A DNA stretch of 64,000 nucleotides from Caenorhabditis elegans. Lineage: Eukaryota; Nematoda; Chromadorea; Rhabditida; Rhabditidae. Below the pieces are notes generated by a model, which was not told the origin of the DNA, did no database searches, and worked only from the letters and a program-made list of their open reading frames with translations. Below, one piece after another: positions 1 through 12,523 of this stretch; within the stretch, counting starts at the first letter, position 1; each line of letters begins with the position of its first letter. Made by a program: the position numbers and the translations under genes. The stretch is taken from assembly GCF_000002985.6 (NCBI RefSeq), contig NC_003283.11, forward strand, positions 372,001 through 436,000, read 5' to 3'.

Positions 1-128
1 CAAAGTTAGGGAGAAAGTTATAGTCCTTCACTGACTTGGATTGATACTGTACCATAAGGTCTTTAAAATTCTAGTTTCTCAGAAATAAAATTTCTCACTA
101 CAAACTACAAAAATGCAATTTTACAGGG

Positions 129-1800
129 CCTAGATTCAATTGGTGAAGAGATTTCAGCTGCAAACACCACTGGAAAATTAAGCGAGGAGGAGCAGGTATT
201 GAAGAAGCCGTTGATGATGATTAGAGATGGTAATAACCTATCTCAAAATCTGATATTTAGTTTCACATTTTAGGTGTAAAGCTAGGAATGATGCTAACCG
301 GTCAAAATGTTTCAAACTTCGACGACCGGAAAATCGCACTGATGTCCCCTCAGTTTATGAGTGTTCTACCGGATGAGCAGGCAAATGATACGGTAGACTC
401 CATGCTTTTCAGAAAAAAAAAATTCCAAAAAAAGTGTCCAGGTAAACCTACTCTCCCCTTCCGTGTTTGCTCTTCATGAATCCGGCTCCGAGCTTGACCA
501 AATGCTTTCACTATCCCGAGCGATGAGGTTTCTCTCTGAAAATGGGCATGATGACTGGATGAACTTTGTGCTAGAAGCTTCAGGGGTGACAGAAGCCGTG
601 GAGAAAATGAGAGTGAGTTTACATAGGTGAAGTTTGACTGGAATTTGAAAATAATTGAAATCAAACTTTTAAAGTTCGACGAGAGAAAACAAGAGATGGA
701 GGCGTTCCGTAAGCATTTTTCAAACGAAAATGGGCAGCCAATGTACTTCACACGTCAGAATGTATCAGAGATGTATGGAGATTATAAGACCTCAAAAATT
801 GACTCAATGGAGAAGTTGCACAAGTCGATGTCGGCAGCTCAGGTCAGGAAGGCACTATGAGAAAAAAAAGGAAATTGTGTAGATTTACGGCACGAAGCAA
901 ATGACTACGCCGACCAATCAGCGTAGTTGACCACGCTCACTGCAACCCTCTGATTGGCCGGCATACACGCGCGCGAATATGAAATTTTCAGATGCACGAG
1001 ATGAACTCAACTGGCTACGCAATCATGAGCTCCCAGCAAATCTCCGAGTTCTACGGTCCAGGCTCCCCGTACAACGATTCCCATGCCTATGAGAACTACA
1101 GAAATTTGAGAAGAAATGATATTCCAGATATTTTAGAGAATAATATTCATCAGATGGCGCGCGAGGAGCAAGCCTTCAAAGTTGCTAGACAGGTCGGCCG
1201 GGAATTGATGCGGACAACTCACTATAAAAATTTTCAAATTTCCAGAAAGATGTAGTGCTGAGCCCTCTCCTCTTCACCTGGATAACGTTGGCTCCTAAAA
1301 CAGCATCCCAGCCGATCGTCCTCTCCCCACTCGTCTTCTCCCCGCTGATCCTATCCCCATCGGCCCTGGGCCCCCTGATCCTCTCCCCGTGGATCTTCTC
1401 CCCACTGATTCTCTCACCACGTGTCCTTGCCCCGATCATCCTCTCCCCCACTATTTTCAGTCCCATCATCCTTTCCCCTCTAGCCCTGTCCCCACTAATC
1501 CTCTCCCCAGCCGTCGCCGATCCACTGATCCTCTCCCCTTTCGTCCTCACTCCCTTCATTCTGAGTCCTCTCGTCATGGTCCCGCTGATCTTAAATCCCT
1601 TTTGTCTATCTCCCCTTCTGGGCGTCCCAAACACTTTATCACCTATCATATTATCACCATTTGTGTTATCACCATTCGTGTTGTCACCTCCGTATGTCAA
1701 TGCATTCGTTCTGTCACCGTATTTTTTGTCGCCAATCGTTTTGTCGGATGGTTTACTGTTTACCGCAGTTTTGTCGCCGTCTTTCTTGAGCTCTTTGTGA
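129..1800 (+). CDS. MLT-10-like moulting-cycle protein (3' part; 5' end outside window)
   Basis: Six exons are visible: 129-229, 274-392, 442-612, 675-842, 992-1192 and 1246-1800 (TGA stop). The earlier exons and signal peptide lie left of the window. The first part carries family-like blocks ([49 protein letters not shown]). The last exon encodes about 180 residues of tandem hydrophobic repeats with the core I-L-S-P-x-x-x-x-P. This architecture matches the nematode-specific MLT-10/moulting-cycle family, secreted proteins linked to cuticle renewal; the biochemical role is unknown. Exon phases and the lengths of the last two exons (201 and 555 nt) equal those of the convergent paralog at 2408-8286, which supports the model. 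The repeat DNA is also open on the opposite strand, which I regard as a shadow. Confidence 0.85.
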
Positions 1801-2407
1801 TATTTTAGTTGTACTCAGAACTTTAATAACGAGTTTAATAAATGAACAAATCTGGTTATGCTGAGCCGGCGAAACGGCAAAATGGCAAAATTTTCCTAAC
1901 GCAAACTCCGATTTATGCTCTGAAAAATAGGTAATTTTGCCTATAAATGCTTGTTTTCATTGAGTTTTGAGCTTTTGTAGATATATCGAGTCAGGAAACA
2001 TTTTGACCGGTTAGCGTAGAACGCGTGATATTAAGGAATCGAGCTGTAGGTGTGCTGGTGATACTGGGATAATATAGTGATACTGTAGGGTTACTGTAGT
2101 TTCGGAAAATAACGAAATTTTGCAATTTTTCAGGGGCGTCAATATATTCATAGATAGGGTTTGGAGCCTGAAAATGTATTAATTATTTACAGTTTAACTT
2201 TTTAGGAATATCATTTCAGCTGTAAATTCAAAATGAAATTAAAATTAGTTAATAACACTGAATGCCATAAGTTCAGAATTTGCTGTTTAACTATAATATT
2301 TCGTTTTTATGTGAGATCCAAAGTTTGGTTCCAAACAGTATAGTCTCGCCAGTCTCGGCTTATTTTTAACACGAAAAACAAATCATCTTTATTATTGGAC
2401 TAAACGA
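1801..2407. other. Intergenic spacer between convergent MLT-10-like genes
   Basis: This 607-base stretch lies between two stop codons facing each other. It should hold both 3' UTRs. An AATAAA lies in TTTAATAAATGAAC shortly after the plus-strand stop. No other gene or repeat was recognised. Confidence 0.6.
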
Positions 2408-5400
2408 TCAGAGTGTACTCAACCAGCTTGGTGACAGTACAGCCGTGAAAACTGCTCCACTCGACAACACAGTTGGAGATAGCGCGTATGGAGTAAGCAC
2501 AAAAGCTGATACAAATGGAGGAGACAAGATCAGTGGAGACAGCACAAAAGGTGACAAAATAATCGGTGTCATCAGATTGGGGACACCAATGAACGGGGAC
2601 AACGCAAATGGCGACAAAATAATTGGGGTCAGGGCGACCGGGGAGAGAATAAACGGTGTCAGCACAAATGGGGAGAGCACAAATGGCAGGCCAACTCCAG
2701 GTGATAAAATTACGGGCACAAGGCAAAGAGGGGAAAGGATAACCGGAGAAAAGACGATTGGGGACAGAACGACGGCTCCAAGAATACGAGGGCTCACAAG
2801 GACTGGGACAAAGACCCATGGCGACAGAATAACGTTACCATAGATTGAAGGGGAGAATACTAGGGGAGCGATGAGGAGAGGTGATAGGATAATGGATTGG
2901 GATGCACTGACGGGATCACCGATGAACGAGGTAAGGATTGTCGGTGTTAGGACGAGGTCTTTCTGGAAAATTGAAAGAACATTTTTTTACTGGTTTTTTA
3001 AAAATTTCAGGAATTTTCTCGATTTTTTCTCATCCCCTGCCCAGCCCCGCCTGAGCCTAAGCCTTAGTTTAAACTTAAGTCTAAGCCAGAAAATCAGACT
3101 GACAGCCTAAAATGTTTTCTTTGCGTTATACAAGGGGACAATTCAGACGGACACATTTTTTACCAGAAACTACAGCATTCCTACAGTAATCCTACAGTAC
3201 CCCGACACTTTCCCCACCAAAATGTTGTAAGTTCTTACTCAATTACCTTTCTCGAAATGTCAAACTTCATTTCCTCCCTCGCGATCATTCGTATATTCTC
3301 CTCAATCCTCGCTGGCATACTTTCCGGCGAAATTCCGCGGAATTTCTGAAGAGCTTCCGAGTTGTTGAATGGTGAACCGTGTCCGTATATAGTTTCGAGC
3401 TGCTTGTCATTCATAACGGTATATCCAGTCTTGTTCATGGATTCCATCTGAAAAATTTTGAAATTGGTAGGGAAAAATTTTTTGGTGGGAAATTCAAACT
3501 TTCTGTGAATAAATTTGTGGAAATTCGAATTTTTTGAGAAATAAGTTTGGCGGGAATCAAAACTTTTTGGCAAAAATTTTATTGGGGAAAAAGGGTGTTG
3601 GGAAACTCAATTTTTTATTTTTTATCAGCCTCTTACTGGAAACTTCTGAAAAGTTTGTGGCATCTTTGATATTTTCTAGAAATACCAAAAATTTTAGAAA
3701 AATTGGAAAAATTCTGGAAAGGTCTGGAATTTCTATGATATCCCAAAAACTTCCACACTTTTGGAGTACGCTGAAAAAAACTTAATAATAGAAAAAAATT
3801 AATTAAACTTAATAGAACTATTAAAATTTTAAACTTAATAGAACTAACCTGCCCTGACGACAGTGACTTATAAAATCCGTCGAGCAATTCTAGTTTTCCC
3901 GCCTCATACTCCCCATATATCTGCGTTGCATTCTCCTTTGAGAAGTACATTGGTTTCCCATCTTTGTCCACAAAATCTCGCATTCTTTCCTTTTCCTCTT
4001 CTTCTTTTTCAGCTTTTCTCAAATTGGCAACAGTTTCCGTGACACCTGAAGCTTCCAGAACAAAGTTCATCCATTCCTCCTGGCCAGTGCTCTCCAGGAG
4101 TTTCAGAGCTTTTGTGAGACTGATTTGGCGATCCAGGTCGGATCCTTCACCATGGAGAGATAGGATTGAGGGCGAGAGAAGGGAGATCTGGAATTTTTTC
4201 GTGTTTATGTTGTTAAAAGCAGAGCCAAAAACTCGAATTTTCGGAAAACATTTTCTCAGAAAAATTAAGGCCGGAAAAATTAATCTAGAAAAACTTGGGC
4301 GCGAATTCAAATTTTCGGGGAAATATTTTGAACATTTTCTAAGAAATAATTTAGATCAAGTTTTTGAGAAAAAAATTGCCGAGAATTCAAATACTTTCAG
4401 AGAAAAAAATTAGCGAAATATTTAATTTTTTTCAGAAAAATTTTTGCGGGAATTCAAATTTTCAGAGAAAAAATTAGCAAAATATTCAAATTTTCTGAGA
4501 AAAAATTAGCGGAATATTCAAATTTTTTCAGAAAAAATTTACAGAATATTCCAATTTTCTGAGAAAATTTTTTGGCGGGAATTCAAATTTTCGGAGAGAC
4601 AAATTAAGGCGGAATAATCACATTTTTCGAGAACAATTTTGGCCAGAATTTTCAAAATTTTGGAAAAATAATTTGGCGCAAAATTCAAATTTTTAGTTAT
4701 TTAAAATTTGACCCAAATTCCGAATTTGCTCATATTACCAAAAATATAATTAATACTTCTCCCGTTTTGTAATTATTAAACAAATTCGCAGAGTCTATAT
4801 ACAATCTAGCTATATTTTTCAACAGTCACACTTTAAATTTTTGAACCTTCTATCTCTGATCTTTCTCCAATATCAAGTTGCCTTCCTCCTCTACCTACCG
4901 TATTATTTGCAACCTCATCGGGAAGTATGCTCATAAATTGTGGTGATAAAAGTGCAATCTTCTTATCACTCATGGCTTCCGCGTCTTTTGTCTTACCCGC
5001 CGCCATCATTCCAATTTTGATGGCTGCAAAAAAAATGAGAACATAATGATAGTGATAACGGGCCAAAGCTGACCTAAAAAAGAACATCTGCATCAATTAT
5101 ATTGAGAATTGCTGATTTTCATTTGTTTTAAAATTTACTGCCGTAGTTTGATTCAATGATATTTTGAGAGTTTCAATTTCACCTTTAGATGTGTTTTGAT
5201 TCATTTTCGCAAAAATGTAGTTTTATCATATATAAATAAGAACACGTCTTTTAATCACGTACCTGATATCTGGCTACGGTAGGATCACATGACCAAATTT
5301 GAACGCTGAATTTATTGCAAAACTTTTCAAAACTAGTTTTGGAATAACTTATAAGAACTTCCAATTGAAAAACTTTACTTTAAGAGGCCTATGGTGCTAT

Positions 5401-8286
5401 GGTGTCGTCAGTGGTTTTTTTTTTTCACATAATTACATTTTTTAGTAATTCTTTTTTCATATCTTGCGTTTTGATCAGCCTGAGTATATTTTTAAAGGTA
5501 AAATCGATATGTCATTTTACACAAAACATATTCTCATACCTTGCCTAATCAGCTTGATTGGTTCATTCAAAATCTTATCATCAGGACTCATCATCTCCTT
5601 CGCATCTTTGGCATCCTGTTCTTTTTCGCTGAGAATCGGTTCGTCGGCAAATAAATCTTCCATTCCCTGCAAAAGGTTTCGAACGCCGGTATGCTACGCT
5701 ATGTCATATCACTCACAATACTTTGCATCGCCTTGTCTGGATTCAGTCCAGTTCCTTTCATAGTTCGGATAAATTTCGAAAATTTCCGCTTCATTCTCTC
5801 CTTGTTCTGTGATTTTCCCTTGATCCGCGTGCTTTCATTTTTGATTTCTTGAATCACATCTTGCCATCTGGAAAACTATTCTGAGCATTAAAAATTTGTC
5901 GTACACGATAAATCTTCGACATACTCTAAAGTCAACAAAGTGGAAAACTTGCCAACAAACGAAAAGAGTTCGAATTTTCTCAACTAGGCTCAACTAATTT
6001 CTGAAATCTGAAATTCCGATATTTGTTACAGCAGCCGACATTTCACGAGTATTTTTTTCAACACTTCCACTACCACTCGTAATGACAATAATCACGATGA
6101 GAAATAATTCCTCAAAAACTTCAAACTTTCCAAATATGTTTTCGTTTGATGATATCATAACATCCACGATCTTCAAAGATTCATCACATGATAATGGGAA
6201 TCCCCCATATCACTATCACTTTCATATGTATACATTCAATCTAGTTGTATGATGCTTTGAATTCTGATTTTCCTTGTGTCTATTGTAAAGTGGGTATCGA
6301 ATTGGTTATATAGTCAGCCATTTCAACAAGAAGTCCCCTTCCTTCTACTTTTTCTTCACTTATTTCATTATTAACACTTTCCACTTGAAATGAGAAATGA
6401 TATCATCCCATTGTGATTGACCTTCAATTCTTTTTTCTTCGAATTCCCGAACAGATTGACTTCGAGAACGTGATTGGCGATAACGCGCGGGTGATATCTG
6501 ATCTACCGGAACTGACCAGTTGAACTTTGAATTTTTATTGTCACTGATTCATGAGAGTTTCTAGGCAGCTGAAGCCCGCTGACGCCCGCTGACGCCTTCG
6601 CAAATCCAAAACTAACCTCTTCTGCGGCTCTTTCTTGTTCTTCCCGGCTCTCACCAGCTCTGTCAATTTCCTTGCAATCAGTGCCAATGGTGACAAGCTT
6701 TTGTTATCCCGGAGCTCATATGACTTTCTGGTTTGCACATTTTCCCTGATCACTGCCTGTCGCTTATTCTCCATCTCATCAAAAACTGTGAAGCCGGAGC
6801 CTCGCTTGACCCGGAATTCTTCCCCTCCAGATTTCACATACTCTTCGTAATGGTTCATAGAATTTTTTAGGGCTTTTCCATCCGAGCGTTGTTGTTTTTG
6901 ATGAAGCTTTACTAAAAAATCAGAAATAATAATTTTATTTAAAAAAAAAGAAAAGTTCACTTACACCTAGAAGCTCTAGTGCTGAATCTTTCAAGCTTCT
7001 CATTTCGCTTCTTCACCTGGTCGAGTACAGTAACTACACATTTCGCGTGAGCCGTCACATTTTTTGAAGCGTGGATGCATGTATAGTGCTCCTTTTTCTC
7101 AGATTTTGACATTTTTTTCTTATTGATTCTGAAACTTTTGATGATTATCGCAAGCCTGAGTAGGTGTCGTCTGCGCACTTTTCACAAACTACAAACTACA
7201 AACTACAAATTAAAACTACAAACTTCAAACTTCAAACTTCAAATTGCCAACTAAAAACTACTGTAAATTGTGAAAATTGTGGTCTAGTTTATCGCGAAGC
7301 TCTATGAATGTCGGTTGCGTAATTATTACATTTGTTTGTTTGTAGTTTGTATTAGAAATCTACAAACTACCAACTACAAACTCACACATTAGTGACCACT
7401 GCTCCCATGAGTCCGGCTAGACTTTGATCCATCCAATGTTTATACAAATCATCTCGAGCTTCATCTGATATAGTGATAATTGTTTTGTTACCATCATGGG
7501 TTAGTGTATTCACTTTCCGATGCTCCATGTCATCATCATCAGGCACATCTGCCACGTCTTCGTCTCGAATTATAAAGTCCAGGGTCTGAAAAAGGCTTTC
7601 AAATTAGACACTTTGAAAAAACCCAAGGCTTACATCATTATGCTGCTTTTTGATTTCTTCTACAGCGGTCATATTTATAAACGGAACCAATTGTTCTGGT
7701 ATTCTGCCATTTCTCACTTCTTCCTTCACGAAATTAGTCAGATTTCTAGGTTTTGAAGTAGTAAATTCCAATTTCGGTACATTCTCCGACCATGGAAAAT
7801 TACTACTGCTGTCCAGATCGCCAAGTTTTCCTGAAAGTTAAGCATTGACTTTTAAAAAACGACGGAAGTAATAGACACGCTCATGGTGCATCAATTTATT
7901 ACGGGCACATAGACACTTATTAAAGTCAAATGTTATATTAAGCCACTCCAAAATTTCAAGCTTTCATTACAAATTTTTGCACATTGCCAAATTTCCAAAA
8001 AAGTGGTCGTTTTGAGAGTTTTCTACAGGTTTGAACACCTGTGCGTACGTATAACTAAAACATAATTAGAAATTTTAAAATTCGTAGAAAAAAAGAATTT
8101 TCCAAACTTTTGTAAAGAAAATAATTTCAAAGTTTTGTTTGAAATTTTTTGTTGTGATATTTGGATAAATACATGCACTCTAGCAGCGGTTGGCAAGCGC
8201 GTAGGCGTAAATTTGCCCCTAAAAATTTAAAATTTCTTACCAAATACGCATAATAAAATAGAAAATGCTAGACACCAGCGGAACAT
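2408..8286 (-). CDS. MLT-10-like moulting-cycle protein, complete
   Basis: Eleven exons (minus strand, in order): 8286-8241, 7830-7634, 7585-7386, 7128-6965, 6911-6617, 5867-5717, 5666-5540, 5023-4899, 4187-3849, 3447-3247 and 2962-2408. They sum to 2400 nt, or 799 aa. The first exon is a signal peptide (MFRWCLAFSILLCVFG). Then come an acidic and basic N-terminal region, the block KIALLSPQFMSILPDE, a second block [16 protein letters not shown], and a C-terminal tail of LSP-type proline repeats (about 180 aa). This is the pattern of the nematode MLT-10/moulting-cycle family of secreted, cuticle-associated proteins. It is tail to tail with the paralog ending at 1800. The intron at 4188-4898 is filled with degenerate repeats of the type TTCAAATTTTCNGAGAAAA. 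Gene-family identification rests on pattern recognition, not on a profile search. Confidence 0.85.
4420..4700. repeat. Degenerate intronic repeat, TTCAAATTTTC-GAGAAAA type
   Basis: About eight imperfect units of roughly 40-60 bp read like ATTCAAATTTTC followed by GAGAAAAAATT and a GGCGGGAATTC block. The same vocabulary recurs at 11970-12070 (intron of an UNC-93-like gene) and 27110-27620 (intergenic). It is a low-complexity dispersed nematode repeat with no coding evidence. Confidence 0.6.
7180..7245. repeat. ACAAACTACAA / CTTCAAA short tandem repeat
   Basis: Intron of the MLT-10-like gene. Five or more copies of CAAACTA grade into repeats of ACTTCAA. A related CAAACTACAA stretch lies near 7355-7385. 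Confidence 0.7.
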
Positions 8287-9919
8287 CTTTACAATGTTAT
8301 AAATCGTAAGTAAAAATTTAACGCGGTAAAATAACTTAACCTAACTTTTATAAACAAATCCCTCAAATGACCCAAATTAGTTACTTACACATAGTTCTCG
8401 AAAATTTATTTAACAGAAAAGGTGAAAGTGTTCCTAATCTAATTATAGCAATTTCAATGGCGGCGATAACACATTTTGAACACACAAAGCACAGGAAAAA
8501 ACCAAAAAGTTTCGGGAGGGATCAGAAAAAGTAAAGCACACTTTTTTTTTAAATTAGAAATTTTTTTCAATATTAAAAATTCTATTTTTACAGACATAAA
8601 AAACCGGAAATCAGCAACGGGTAAAGACTAAACACTTTGTAAATATACACGAATCTCGTAAATCGACACAGGGCGTCTCTGGCGCAAAAATTCGGCATCT
8701 GAAAAGTCTCATGGGTGCACAAATGAAATTCGCGATTTCAAGCGGTTTTTTACATAGATATTCGGAATCAGCGGCAAAATTAAAGTAATTTGAAAATATT
8801 TCTCAGATTTCGGTATTCCACCTTTAAGGCACTTTTCGGTAACAAATTTTTGGCAAAATTTACGATTTTAGCTAAAATTTGCCTAATTTTTCTTTGAAAT
8901 TTTGAGCCGCCATATAACATTTTTGAACATTTCTTGAGAAGTTCGTAGCACATTCTGAATGTCTGCCTTGAGGCTCGCACCGCGTGCCTCGCTTGCTGTA
9001 TAGTGTGGCGCGGAATCCGAAAAATGCCGGCCGCGGCCAATGAACCACCAAACAAACTTTGTGGTATACACACCAAGCCTTTGATTTCACGCCATACTGC
9101 TGGAATGAGGCGAGAGGCAGGCGTGAGGCGGGCTGGTGGAGACAGGACATGCCTATAATGGAAAACCTAACAACCACCATTCCCAACAAGACTCTACTCG
9201 CATGAAACCTTAGTCTCATAGTCAACCAAAACCAATCTCTTGCGATGACATTTTGTCCTGTTCAAAAATCACAATTTTGATCAAATTGAGACATAAATCT
9301 TTTCGTCTCAATTTACCCTATCAATATCCATCATCGGAACTACGATAAACTGGTTTTTCACCCATTCCGACAGGTGGAATATCCCCCAATCACGTTGTCA
9401 ATCGTTCAATGTTTTTGTGGAGGCAAGGGGGATCCGTTTCCTTATCATCTTACCTTTCGTCACTGACAAGACAACTGTTTTCAAATTTGGCGAAAGGGGA
9501 TACCCCCAGAAATTTTCTTGATTGGGTGGAAAGGGGGGGGGGGGCGTCTGGCGGGTACATCTCGAACCTTGAAGGTCGTCTGGGGGAATACCTATAGTAT
9601 AAAAGATAGTCGTCAGGTGATGATGAGATGTTTCATTATGTTTTAGGTAACTTTTTGTTCACCACAGCATTTTTCCAATTTGAAATATAACTTAATTGGT
9701 CAGCAGCCGACAACTGACAGGCCTTGTAAGCCCCAACGAAAACTGAACTTTCTCCCCAGTTACTTCCTAAACCCTTATCACCATTTGATAACTACAATAA
9801 ACATGCTTGTTTGTGAGTATATAATCTGGCGTTCGTCTTCCTTGTTGAAACGTTTTTCTTCTTTTCAATTTTTTTTTGCAATTGTTACCGTAACCCATTT
9901 AATTTACAGAACTACACAA
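8287..9919. other. Intergenic region between MLT-10-like gene and first UNC-93-like gene
   Basis: No gene is recognised in this region. It contains dispersed-repeat sequence around 8640-9070, including CGTAAATCGACACA, which also occurs in the foldback at 41.7 kb, and a GC-rich stretch with GGCCGCGGCC near 9031. A 12-base G run lies at 9533-9544. The right end should contain the promoter of the divergently placed UNC-93-like gene. Small open frames here overlap each other in several frames and look like chance. Confidence 0.5.
9533..9544 (+). repeat. Poly-G tract (12 G)
   Basis: A run of 12 consecutive G follows GTGGAAA, about 380 bp upstream of the UNC-93-like start codon. Long G tracts are known G-quadruplex-type deletion hotspots in C. 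elegans lacking the DOG-1 helicase. At 12 G this one is short for that behaviour. Confidence 0.85.
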
Positions 9920-12523
9920 ATGAGCGAAGAATCTCTTCCACCATCATCGGGATCTAAAATGTCGCCGAGAGCGTTCGAGCTCTTATGCGTGGTCATGCTC
10001 GGCTTCGGTCATTTGTGCATTATGACAGGATGCGACTCCCAGGCGTTCATTTTGGAGTCCGTGATCAATTCGATTCATGAGAGGGATCCAGCACGGATCA
10101 ATTCACATGCTGGATACTATGGGTGAGTTTTTTAGCAGCCGACATCTCCCGAGTCCTTGTCTCACCGCAAGGAGGTCGTGCGACCCGTAAAATACCGGCT
10201 ACTTTTCCGATTTCTTGAAAAACGGTAAAAAAAACCCGTTGTAACCTTTAAAACGTCCCAAATCTTAAATCCTATCAAATAAAAATATCAACCCGACATC
10301 TCCCGGAAAAAAAGGTGGTAGAGCCCGTAAGATGTCGGCTAGTTTACAGACTTCTTGAAAAAAGCACGTCTGAGTTCTGTCCTCGGAGTTGTCGGCTGTT
10401 TGATTCTAAAAAAAACTCATGCTACTGAATTTAGCAGCCGACACTTTACGGGTACACACTTTTCAACTACTTTTTTATCGACGAGATTAATGAGCCCGAT
10501 GTCGGCCACTAACTCACCTACAGTGCCCGGGATATGTCGAATGTATAACTCCAGATTTTGATTAGTAAATTAAAAATATTAAATCCTCCCAAAAAATTTT
10601 AGCAGCCGACATCTTTTGAGACATGAAGGCAGTGGGGCCAGTGAGATGTCGGCTACTTAACCACCTCCTCGAAAAATTGTTTAAAATCTGTCCTGGGAGT
10701 TGTCTGCTGCATTATTCTAAAAATTCTTGCTTCGGAATTCAGTAGCCGACATTTTACGGGACACACAATCCACCCTCTCCCTAATGAATCAAGAACATGA
10801 GCCAGCAAGATGTCGGCAACGCGAAAAATTAATAAAACCAAATTTTCCAGCCAGGCCACATGCTACCTCGCATTCGTCTTCACCTGCCTAGTATCTCCAA
10901 CATTCCTCTACGCGACCAGCGCCAAAACTACCCTCATAATTGCGGCGGCATGCTTCACGTCATTCCCACTGGGATTTTTGTACACAAACCAATATTATTA
11001 CTTCTTCTCGGCGGCGCTAAATGGCGTCGGGTTTGCTTGTAAGTTTCTGGGAGACTCGTAAATATTAAAAATTTCATAAAAAACAAATTCCGAATATTTA
11101 GTGTACTACACTGGAAACGGCGGCTACCTGACATCCCATTCCACCCGTAAAACCATTGAATCCAATGTCTCAATTTCCTGGGCGATCGGCTCAAGCTGCA
11201 TGATCGTTGGAGCCGGCATCATCGCCCTGATCACTTTTCTAACAGCTGGACAGGGATCCGAAGTAGCAATGGATCTAGCTAATGCGACTGTAACTCAGCA
11301 TTTTGAGCGAAGATTCAGTGATACTGAGATGTAAGTTTTAAATTTAAAAAAAAATCTTAAAAATAAAGTTTTCAGTATATTATAATTTCAAACTTTTCAG
11401 CTACCTCCTCTTCTCGGTCTTCGCCGCCATCTCCTTCGTCGGATGTATCACCTTTGCTCTTCTGCCCTCCAACGACATCGGCAACTGCATCGAGTCCTCC
11501 AAGAAGATCGTGGCATTCCGAGATGGCATCGCCCTAATGTACCGGGCGTTCCGGTCCCCAAAAATGATAGTTTTGATCCCAACTTTTGTGCTCACCGGGG
11601 TGCACACTTCCTTCTGGGTCTCCATCTACCCAACCACTCTAACCTTCAACTCTCACCTCTCCGCAATGATCTATCTTCCCGCCATCTACAGTTTCGGTGT
11701 CGGCCTTGGAGAGACTACTAGTGAGTTTTTGTAGGGTCCACCTTTGACATTATGGACAAAATATTTTCAGTGGGTCTGCTGATCTCCTTCTGTAGCAAGA
11801 GAATCAAGAACTTCGGAATGCGGCCAACAATGTTCATCGGATGCTTTTTGACTTGCCTCTATTGCGCACTAGTTGTCATTTCTACTCCACCAACCGCCCC
11901 GATGGCTCCAACATCTGAAAAACCCCTGCTCTTCCAGCCAACGTAAGTACCGTTTTTTTTCAGAAATAATTTTGGCGGGAAGTTAAAATGTTCTGACAGA
12001 ACATTTTTGGCGGGAAGTTAACATTTTCTGATAAAGTTTTTCGGTGGGAAATTCAAATTTTCTGAAAAAAAACTGCTTGCTAATTTACATTGTTTAAGCT
12101 TCTAAAACAATTATTTTCAGACGATACTTGGTCTTCATAATTGCCCTAATCGGTGGAATGTCAGATTGTTGCCTGTGCAGTGTTAGATCAGTTGTATGTG
12201 CAATCGCGATGCCAACAAGAAGGAATCAAGCATTTTCAGTCTCGAAATTTTATCAGGTAAGATTTTTGATTAGTTGTGGCCCATAAAAATCTTATAATTT
12301 CCAGGCCATCGGTTGCTGTGTGATCTTCTTCATTTCCCCGCTCCTCAACATCTACTACTACGTAATCGGAATTCCGATCCTCTGCATCATCGCCAGCGTA
12401 TGCTTCTTCTTCGAGACGCGCCGCATCAAACAAATGGAAAAATCACTGACCAATATGGAGCTGGATCAAGCTCAACAGAGAAGGAGATCCAGCAAATACG
12501 ATACTCTTGACGAGGAATTTTAG
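9920..12523 (+). CDS. UNC-93-like multi-pass membrane protein (MFS family), copy 1
   Basis: Seven exons: 9920-10122, 10851-11038, 11102-11330, 11401-11720, 11771-11942, 12121-12256 and 12305-12523, giving 488 aa. The start is chosen at ATGAGCGAAG, just after an acceptor TTTACAG that could be a trans-splice or 5'-UTR splice site. The protein begins with a short polar N-terminus and then has about 11-12 hydrophobic segments. Conserved family blocks are SFILESVI-type (here AFILESVINSIHERDP), LGFLYTNQYYYF, GNGGYLTSHSTR, ETIESN-type and IGGMSDCCLCSVRSV. UNC-93 itself is a regulatory subunit of the SUP-9 two-pore potassium channel and UNC93B1 traffics receptors in vertebrates; for this paralog the role is unknown. 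The C-terminal 40 residues are charged. Intron 1 holds an array of GCCGACAT hairpins. Confidence 0.9.
10134..10818. repeat. Array of five GCCGACAT/ATGTCGGC hairpins in intron 1
   Basis: Five units occur at about 10134-10201, 10291-10341, 10433-10509, 10601-10655 and 10741-10818. Each starts with AGCAGCCGACAT or a variant and ends 50-75 bp later with its complement ATGTCGGCTA or a variant. Many carry CCCG near the left arm and CCGT or CCAGC near the right arm. Single copies occur elsewhere in the window: 6027, 16921-16990, 32688, 34078, 36337, 44350, 44424, 48266 and 53141. All lie in introns or flanks. Confidence 0.75.

Noticed and set aside
1185-1700. Long minus-strand frame with [13 protein letters not shown]-type repeats
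   Set aside because: It lies antisense to the proline-repeat exon of the MLT-10-like gene. It is a by-product of the repeat codons; no start context or splice sites support it.
2445-2843. Plus-strand frame with GDKIIGVR-type repeats
   Set aside because: Antisense shadow of the final exon of the second MLT-10-like gene.
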